In this document: positions 59,087 to 64,000 of the stretch, in pieces | How the letters are laid out: every line of letters starts with the position of its first letter | Numbering within the stretch: the stretch's first letter is position 1 | NCBI GenBank assembly: GCA_036262035.1 | Contig: DATAJS010000009.1 | Location: forward strand, 359,837-423,836 | Source: Burkholderiales bacterium | GTDB lineage: Bacteria > Pseudomonadota > Gammaproteobacteria > Burkholderiales > SG8-41 | Direction: 5' to 3' | DNA length: 64,000 bases | Translations under genes and position numbers: made by a program | The notes under the pieces: generated by a model | The model's input: only the letters and a program-made list of their open reading frames with translations | Databases searched by the model: none | What the model was told of the DNA's origin: nothing

Positions 59087-60583
59087 ATGTTCAGATCGAC
59101 CCTGCTCGGCTGTGCCCTATCGATACTCGTGCATGGCGCGGCCGCAGGCGCCCAGCAGGCCGGCAACCGCGACGAGTTCTTCTGGCTGGGCGAAATGAAC
59201 AAGGCCACGGCGGTGATCAACTCCGAAGAGGGTCTGCTGGAAAAATCGATGGTGCCGCGCATCGCCGCCGGAATTTCCAAGGTGATCGAGGACGGCAACC
59301 AGGCGGGCGCCAGGCGCCCGTCTTCGGTCATCACGTTCGAGCCGCTGCTGATCAAGGCAGCGGGTTACGACGTCACCCTGCTCCACGCGGGCCGGTCGAG
59401 CCAGGACATGCACGCGACTTTCCGCGCCGCCATCTTGCGCGAGGACGTGCTCAGGCTGGCCGAGCAGCTGACCAGGACCGCCGGCACCCTGGTCAGGCTG
59501 GCCGAGAAGCACGCGGGCACGATCGTTCCGAACTACACCAACGGCGTGGCGGCGCAGCCCAACAGTTACGGCCACTATCTGCTCGGACACGCGGCCGGCC
59601 TCGAGCGCGATGCACAACGCATCCGTGAGGCGTACGCGCGACTCGATCGCTCCCCGATGGGAACCACCGTCCTGAACGGCACGAGCTGGCCGTTGAACCG
59701 TACCCGGATGGCGGACTACCTCGGCTTCGCGACCATCGCGGACAACGCCTACGACGCCCATCAGATCGCGACCGCCGAGCATGCGGTGGAAGTCGGTTCG
59801 ATCGTCACGAGCATCGCGCTGCACGCCGGGAGCTTCGTCGAGGACGTGATGACCCAATATGCCAGCTCGCGTCCCTGGATCCTCTTGCAGGAAGGCGGCG
59901 GCAACACCTATGTCTCCAGCGCGATGCCGCAAAAGCGCAACCCGGGCCTGCTGAACAACACCCGGCAGCACGCGTCGACGGCGGTCACCCTGGCCATGGG
60001 CCCCGTGATCCAGGCGCACAACATCCCGCCGGGCATGGCGGACGCGAAGGACGCGAAGACCAACAAGGCGATGGTGAACAGCGCGATCAGGGTATTGCAG
60101 GACTGGGACAAGGTTCTGAACGCGCTCGTCATCAGCCCGGAGCGTGCGCTGGAAGAGCTGAACAGCGACTGGACCGCGTCACAGGAGCTGGCCGACGTCC
60201 TGATGCGCAAATACAAGCTGCCGTTCCGCGTGGGACATCACTTCGCCTCCGAAGTGGTGGACTACGCGAAGGCCAGGGACATCAAGCCGAGCGAGTTCCC
60301 CTATGCCGAAGCAAAGCGCATCTATGCGGACGCCATCAAGGACTACGGCACCGGCGAGCTGCCGATGAGCGAGAGCGAGTTCCGCGCGACCCTCGATCCG
60401 GTCGCGATCGTCAGGAACCGGGCCACCGTCGGGGGCCCGCAACCCGCCGAAATGGCGCGCATGCTGAAAGCCGCGAACCAGAAGCTCGCGCAGCAGGCCG
60501 CCTGGACCAGGGAACGGCGCGCGAAGATCGATTCTTCATTGGCGAAGCTCGACGCCGATTTCGACAAGCTCCTGAAGCAGTGA
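59087..60583 (+). CDS. Exported argininosuccinate-lyase/fumarase-superfamily protein
   Basis: A 498-residue lyase-fold protein with a clear signal peptide (about 1-22, HGAAAGA before QQAG). The signature loop SSAMPQKRNPG (277-287) with its catalytic Ser is intact, and GTSWPLNRTRMADYLGF matches argininosuccinate lyase. However, the conserved THxQ motif is TNGV (His replaced by Asn152). A periplasmic member of this normally cytosolic family is unusual; it may cleave C-N bonds of aminopolycarboxylic acids outside the cytoplasm. Function is inferred. Confidence 0.7.
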   Translation: MFRSTLLGCALSILVHGAAAGAQQAGNRDEFFWLGEMNKATAVINSEEGLLEKSMVPRIAAGISKVIEDGNQAGARRPSSVITFEPLLIKAAGYDVTLLHAGRSSQDMHATFRAAILREDVLRLAEQLTRTAGTLVRLAEKHAGTIVPNYTNGVAAQPNSYGHYLLGHAAGLERDAQRIREAYARLDRSPMGTTVLNGTSWPLNRTRMADYLGFATIADNAYDAHQIATAEHAVEVGSIVTSIALHAGSFVEDVMTQYASSRPWILLQEGGGNTYVSSAMPQKRNPGLLNNTRQHASTAVTLAMGPVIQAHNIPPGMADAKDAKTNKAMVNSAIRVLQDWDKVLNALVISPERALEELNSDWTASQELADVLMRKYKLPFRVGHHFASEVVDYAKARDIKPSEFPYAEAKRIYADAIKDYGTGELPMSESEFRATLDPVAIVRNRATVGGPQPAEMARMLKAANQKLAQQAAWTRERRAKIDSSLAKLDADFDKLLKQ

Positions 60584-60608
60584 TCGCGCCGGACGGCGCC
60601 GCCGGTCG

Positions 60609-60968
60609 CTAGAGCGATTTCGCGTAGTCGATCATCCCCTGGAAGTCGACGACGACCGCAGGCTCGTTCCCCACCACCCACGCGTCGTGGCCGGACGGCA
60701 GCAGCGAAACGTCACCGGGCTTGCACTCGATCTCGGTGCCGTCGTCCATCACCACCATCAGCACGCCCGACACGTGATACTGGAAGTGCGGCGCTTCGCA
60801 GCTCCTGGTGTGCACCAGCGGCTGGACCGAGGTCGACCACCGCCACCCGGGCTCGAAGACAGCGCGGCCGACCGTCGCGCCGCCGACGTTGATGAGCTCC
60901 ACCTTGCCCTTCGGGAACTCGCGCACCTCGTCCGGCTTGCCGAAGCTCTTCAGTTCCGCTTTGTTCAT
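60609..60968 (-). CDS. Cupin-domain protein
   Basis: A 119-residue single cupin: GRAVFEPGWRWSTSVQPLVHT and CEAPHFQYHVSGVLMVVMDDGTEIECKPGDVSLLPSGHDAW hold the two cupin motifs with metal-binding His and Glu-like residues. A CAGGAGAC site precedes the ATG at 60968. It is the distal gene of the unit with the racemase-like protein and Bug receptor; regulatory or small-molecule binding role is likely. Confidence 0.75.
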   Translation of the reverse strand: MNKAELKSFGKPDEVREFPKGKVELINVGGATVGRAVFEPGWRWSTSVQPLVHTRSCEAPHFQYHVSGVLMVVMDDGTEIECKPGDVSLLPSGHDAWVVGNEPAVVVDFQGMIDYAKSL

Positions 60969-60985
60969 CGTTCGTCTCCTGTTGG

Positions 60986-61696
60986 TCAAGCGGCGGCAGG
61001 CATGTCGTGCAGGAGCCTGCCGTAACCCTCGATACGCTCGCCGCCGAGCGCTTTCGCCATCGCCCACACCGCGGCCTGGGTGGACGTCACCACGGGCTTG
61101 CCGAACTCGCGTTCCCACGCCGCGATCGAGCCCATCGTCGGAAAGTTGGCGCCGGGCACCACGAAGGCGTCGATGTTCGGATTGTCGATGCGCGCAAAGG
61201 CGTCACGCGCGTTCTCGGGACCGAGCTTGCCGATCGCGTACGAGTCCTTGGCTGCGAAGCCTTCGATCGCGGCGATCTCCAGTCCATGCCGCGTGGAGAA
61301 ATAGCGCCGCGCGCGCGCGTTCACCTCCTCCGAATACGGCGAGACGATCGCTACGCGCTTGGTGCCGAGCGCGCGCAATGCCTTTCCCACCGAATCCGCC
61401 GACGTGATCGCCGGCACGCCGGCCGCGGCGCTCATGCGCCGAGTGACCTTCTCGTCGTAATCGTCGGTGAAGAGGCTCGCCGACGTCTGCATCAGGATCA
61501 CCAGCTCGACCTTGGCCGTGCCGAGGAGCTTCGACTGGTAGTCGACGTCCTCGTCGCGGCCGGGCGAGAACGGCTGCCCGGGCGTGTTCGTCAGCACCCG
61601 AGCGTAATGGGCCTGGTAGCCCGCAGGCAGGCGCGAGAGCTCGGTTTCGGTCGTCGTGTTGGTCGACGGGATGAGCACGCCGAAGTGATGGGTCAT
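60986..61696 (-). CDS. Maleate isomerase/arylmalonate decarboxylase-like protein without catalytic cysteines
   Basis: A 236-residue Asp/Glu-racemase-superfamily protein: HHFGVLIPSTNTTTETEL start, YDEKVTRRM, and VPAITSADSVGKALRALG. Maleate isomerase and arylmalonate decarboxylase need one or two Cys in the segments corresponding to ILMQTSAS and VVPGANF; here these positions are Gln70 and Gly182. It may catalyse another reaction or only bind an acid. It is 9 bp downstream of a Bug gene. Confidence 0.7.
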   Translation of the reverse strand: MTHHFGVLIPSTNTTTETELSRLPAGYQAHYARVLTNTPGQPFSPGRDEDVDYQSKLLGTAKVELVILMQTSASLFTDDYDEKVTRRMSAAAGVPAITSADSVGKALRALGTKRVAIVSPYSEEVNARARRYFSTRHGLEIAAIEGFAAKDSYAIGKLGPENARDAFARIDNPNIDAFVVPGANFPTMGSIAAWEREFGKPVVTSTQAAVWAMAKALGGERIEGYGRLLHDMPAAA

Positions 61697-61705
61697 GCGC
61701 GTTTC

Positions 61706-62680
61706 CTATTTTGCGCTGAGGTCCAGATTGGCCGACTTGACGATCTCCCCCATGCGCCTGGACTCGCTGCGCCGGAAAGCGTCGAGCTCCGCCCGCCCGC
61801 CCCCGATGATGTCGATGCCCAGCACTTTCAGCTGTTCGGCGTATTCGGGTTCCTTCACGACCTTCACCACTTCCGCGCTGATCTTGTCGAGCAAAGCGGC
61901 CGGTATGGCCTTCGGCGCGACGACCGAATACCAGCCGAAATTCTCGAAGCCCGGTACGGTGTCGGCGATCGGCGGCACGTCGGGCAGAAGCGGCGCGCGC
62001 TTGGTGCTGGTGACGCCGATGGCGCGCACGCGCCCGCCGTTCACCAGCGGCAGCGCCGCCGGGACGACCGCGAACACCGTGTGCACCTCGCGCGAGGCGG
62101 TGTCGCCCAGCGCCTGGGCGATGCCTTTGTACGGCACGTGCAGCATCTGCACGCCGGCCGCGTTGAGGAAGTACACCATGCACAGATGCTCGCCGCCGCC
62201 CGGGCCCGCCGACCCGTATCGAAGCTGCGGTGAAGAGGTCCTGGCGAGCTGTATCAGATCGGCAACCGATTTGGCCGGCAACTGCGGATTGACGACCAGC
62301 ACGTAGGGCACGCTTCCGATGAGGGCGACCGACGCGAAATCCCTCTCCAGATCCAGCTTGAGGTCCTTGTAGACTTTCTCCGCCGCCGCGAGCTGAGAGG
62401 TCATCAGCAGCCACGTGTACCCGTCGGCGGCCGTGCGCGCGACGATCTCGGCGCTGAGCGCGCCGGCCACGCCCGGCCGCGCGTCGACCACGATCCGCTG
62501 GTTCCACGATTTGTAGAGCCGTTCGGACAGAAAGCGCGCGATGATGTCCGGGCCCGACCCCGGCGCGCTGCCGATGACGAGCCGGATGGGCTTGTCGGGA
62601 AACGCGGTCGTCGCCGCATGTGCGACGGCCGCTACGGCCAGCGACATCCAGATCACGGCAAGCATCTTCGTGCTGCGCAT
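61706..62680 (-). CDS. Bug/TctC-family periplasmic binding protein
   Basis: A 324-residue Bug receptor: signal 1-21 (AAVAHA before ATTAFPDKP), IVVDARPGVAGAL, ADGYTWLLM and HVPYKGIAQ. Some motifs are changed relative to the other receptors (GSAPGSGPDI instead of PGGGTD). The start at 62680 has GGAGG 6-10 bases upstream. It heads a three-gene minus unit divergent from an enolase-superfamily gene. Confidence 0.85.
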   Translation of the reverse strand: MRSTKMLAVIWMSLAVAAVAHAATTAFPDKPIRLVIGSAPGSGPDIIARFLSERLYKSWNQRIVVDARPGVAGALSAEIVARTAADGYTWLLMTSQLAAAEKVYKDLKLDLERDFASVALIGSVPYVLVVNPQLPAKSVADLIQLARTSSPQLRYGSAGPGGGEHLCMVYFLNAAGVQMLHVPYKGIAQALGDTASREVHTVFAVVPAALPLVNGGRVRAIGVTSTKRAPLLPDVPPIADTVPGFENFGWYSVVAPKAIPAALLDKISAEVVKVVKEPEYAEQLKVLGIDIIGGGRAELDAFRRSESRRMGEIVKSANLDLSAK

Positions 62681-62720
62681 CGGTGACCTCCTCCCGTTGG
62701 CGTGCAGGAGGCATCTTGCC

Positions 62721-62726
62721 ATTATC
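62721..62726 (-). promoter_or_regulatory. Possible -10 box of the Bug-isomerase-cupin unit
   Basis: GATAAT on the minus strand lies 40 bp before the Bug start codon, inside the 95-bp divergent intergenic region. No clear -35 box is seen. Confidence 0.3.
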
Positions 62727-62775
62727 CGAACCCTGGCGCACGCTCCTTCGCATCCCAACGACCTCGAGCCGCCCG

Positions 62776-63864
62776 ATGAAAATCGTCGAAGTCAGAACGT
62801 ACTCGCCCGTGTATCCCGTCAAGGATCCGTTCTCCAACGCCATGCGCACCACGCGCGAGCGCGCGTTCGGGCTGGTCGAGATCGTCACCGATGCCGGCAT
62901 CACCGGCTGGGGCGAAGGCGCGAGCGTGCCGGCGCGCCGTGCGCTCGACACGCACGTGGTCGGGAAGAATCCGTTCGACTGCGAAGTGATCTGGGAAGCG
63001 CTGCACAAACAGGGCGTCGACCCCGCGGCGATCAGCGCGGTGGACATCGCGCTGTGGGACGTCATGGGCAAGGCGCTGAAGCAGCCGATCCACCAGTTGC
63101 TGGGCGGCGCGTTCCGCACGCGGGTGCAGGCGTACGCGACGGGGCTCTTCCGCCGCGAGCGATCCGATCCGACGGCGGCGCTGGTCGAGGAAGCGCGCGG
63201 CTACGTCGACGAAGGCTTCCGGGCGATGAAGATGAAAGTCGGCTTCGGGCCCGACTACGACATCGAGAACGTCGCCGCGGTGCGCCGCGCGATCGGCGAC
63301 GACATCCTCTTCGCGGTCGATGCGAACTGCGGTTACGACGTCGGCAGCGCGATCGCGGTCGGCCGGGAGATGGCGAAGAACGATCTGCTGTGGTTCGAGG
63401 AGCCGGTGAGCGCCGATGACGCCGAGGGCTACCTCGAGATCAAGCGCGCGCTCGGCATCCGCATCTCGGGCGCGGAGCAGTTCCGCGGGCGTTGGGCTTT
63501 CCGCCGCATGATCCAGGAGCGCGCGCTCGACATCATCCAGCCCGACGTGTGCGTGTGCGGCGGCTTCACCGAGTACCGCAAGATCGCCGCCATGGCGAGC
63601 GCGAACCATGTGCGGGTGATCCCGCACATGTTCGGCACCGCGATCCGGCTTGCCGCCACGCTGCATCTCCTCGCTGCGCTCCCCGACTGGCCGCGTGCGC
63701 ACGAGCCGTTCCCCACGCTGCTGGAATACGACATGAGCGAAAACGCGCTGCGCACCGAGCTCGCGCGGGAGCCGATACGCCACAAGGGCGGCATCGTCGA
63801 CGTGCCGCAGGGTCCCGGCCTCGGCATCGAGATCGATCGCGAGGTGCTGCAGCGATACTGCTAG
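62776..63864 (+). CDS. Mandelate racemase/muconate lactonising enzyme family protein
   Basis: A 362-residue enolase-superfamily enzyme. The mandelate-racemase-type residues are in order: Lys152/Lys154 (MKMK), Asp182 (VDANCGYD), Glu208 (WFEEP), Glu234 (GAEQF), Asp257 and His284 (PHMFG). The Lys plus His-Asp pattern indicates acid/sugar racemase or dehydratase chemistry on a 2-hydroxy acid. The start ATG at 62776 lacks a strong ribosome-binding site. Its stop codon overlaps the left edge of an IS630-like insertion. Confidence 0.85.
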   Translation: MKIVEVRTYSPVYPVKDPFSNAMRTTRERAFGLVEIVTDAGITGWGEGASVPARRALDTHVVGKNPFDCEVIWEALHKQGVDPAAISAVDIALWDVMGKALKQPIHQLLGGAFRTRVQAYATGLFRRERSDPTAALVEEARGYVDEGFRAMKMKVGFGPDYDIENVAAVRRAIGDDILFAVDANCGYDVGSAIAVGREMAKNDLLWFEEPVSADDAEGYLEIKRALGIRISGAEQFRGRWAFRRMIQERALDIIQPDVCVCGGFTEYRKIAAMASANHVRVIPHMFGTAIRLAATLHLLAALPDWPRAHEPFPTLLEYDMSENALRTELAREPIRHKGGIVDVPQGPGLGIEIDREVLQRYC

Positions 63865-64000
63865 TGTACTGCCCCGTTAATTTTTGGTACTTTGCGATAT
63901 CTCATCTTGGAGAGATCGCAATGCCCCAACGCATGCCCCCGGTCATGTTGAGTGCCGACGAACGTGAACAACTGGAATCGTTGTCGCGGTCGCGCTCGAT
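63862..64000 (+). mobile_element. IS630-type insertion sequence, left end (partial)
   Basis: The TA of the stop codon TAG (63862-63864) is followed by TGTACTGCCCCGTTAATTTT and a transposase start 57 bp later. Insertion at TA is the rule for IS630. The inverted repeat partner is outside the window. Confidence 0.65.
63921..64000 (+). CDS. IS630-family transposase, N-terminal fragment
   Basis: The first 26 codons read MPQRMPPVMLSADEREQLES, the start of IS630-type transposases with an N-terminal helix-turn-helix. A GGAGAGATC sequence precedes the ATG. The gene continues past the right edge of the window. Confidence 0.7.
   Translation, partial: MPQRMPPVMLSADEREQLESLSRSRS

Noticed and set aside
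62716..62740. A fourth IclR-type operator in the Bug/enolase divergent region
   Set aside because: Only GTTCG and a GATAAT box are shared; the GAACG palindrome and third half-site are missing.

Overview
The window comes from a G+C-rich (roughly two-thirds by eye) proteobacterium. It carries five periplasmic Bug/TctC solute receptors without any TctA/TctB membrane partner, four CaiB/BaiF CoA-transferases, three MmgE/PrpD proteins, luciferase-like flavin enzymes, a UbiD decarboxylase and interspersed palindromic repeats. That combination is typical of Burkholderiales-type Betaproteobacteria specialised in organic acid and aromatic or alicyclic compound breakdown; this assignment is an inference from gene content. 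I found no rRNA, tRNA or CRISPR array.

Layout. 1-555: tail of pal and a small SPW membrane protein. 692-11833 (minus): one tight ten-gene operon: Old-Yellow-Enzyme reductase, LeuC/LeuD-type hydro-lyase, 4,5-dihydroxyphthalate decarboxylase-like protein, LLM flavoenzyme, Bug receptor, two PrpD proteins, second Bug receptor and a CoA-transferase. 12130-16088 (plus): two tandem ketopantoate-reductase-like dehydrogenases, a third PrpD and a carboxymuconolactone decarboxylase-like protein. 16167-23471: mixed genes (CopD-like membrane protein, small CxxC protein, LLM enzyme, EEP hydrolase, TPP enzyme, acyl-CoA-dehydrogenase-fold monooxygenase). 23737-28901 (minus): five-gene acyl-CoA operon (two acyl-CoA dehydrogenase subunits, CoA-transferase, two crotonases). 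29158-32234 (minus): IclR regulator, methylacyl-CoA-racemase-like enzyme and a Bug receptor. 32337-37899 (plus): acyl-CoA dehydrogenase, MaoC-like protein, CoA-transferase, BadH, BadI and a quinone-reductase-like protein, which reads as a ring-opening pathway for cyclohexanecarboxylate-type acids.

38015-49768: a hypothetical protein, a Sua5/YrdC-like protein, then a minus-strand UbiD / acyl-CoA ligase / VOC / VOC / MDR reductase / thioesterase operon with its own Bug receptor, and an SDR / DapA-like / TPR group. 49959-54264: periplasmic molybdenum hydroxylase IorAB with a dihaem cytochrome c and a divergent AraC regulator. 54587-63864: a cytochrome-lyase fusion, HpaI-type aldolase, FMN hydroxyacid oxidase with a leaderless binding protein, an exported argininosuccinate-lyase-fold protein, a cupin, a maleate-isomerase-like protein without its cysteines, a fifth Bug receptor and an enolase-superfamily enzyme. 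The right edge enters an IS630-type insertion sequence.

The most interesting signal links distant parts of the window. Three 25-bp elements (11872-11896, 28935-28959, 32261-32285) share 17 invariant positions: a GAACG-N2-GTTC palindrome, an 8-bp spacer holding a -10-like box, and a third AACG half-site. Each sits 26-38 bp upstream of the first gene of a minus-strand transcription unit: the OYE-LeuCD operon, the acyl-CoA operon and the IclR gene itself. The third lies between iclR and the divergent Bad-like operon. I infer a local IclR regulon of about 18-24 genes that joins uptake (Bug), CoA activation, dehydrogenation, racemisation and ring hydrolysis. A second theme is the reuse of dispersed repeats inside genes: one repeat appears to encode a Bug signal peptide and another carries the Shine-Dalgarno sequence of a prpD gene.
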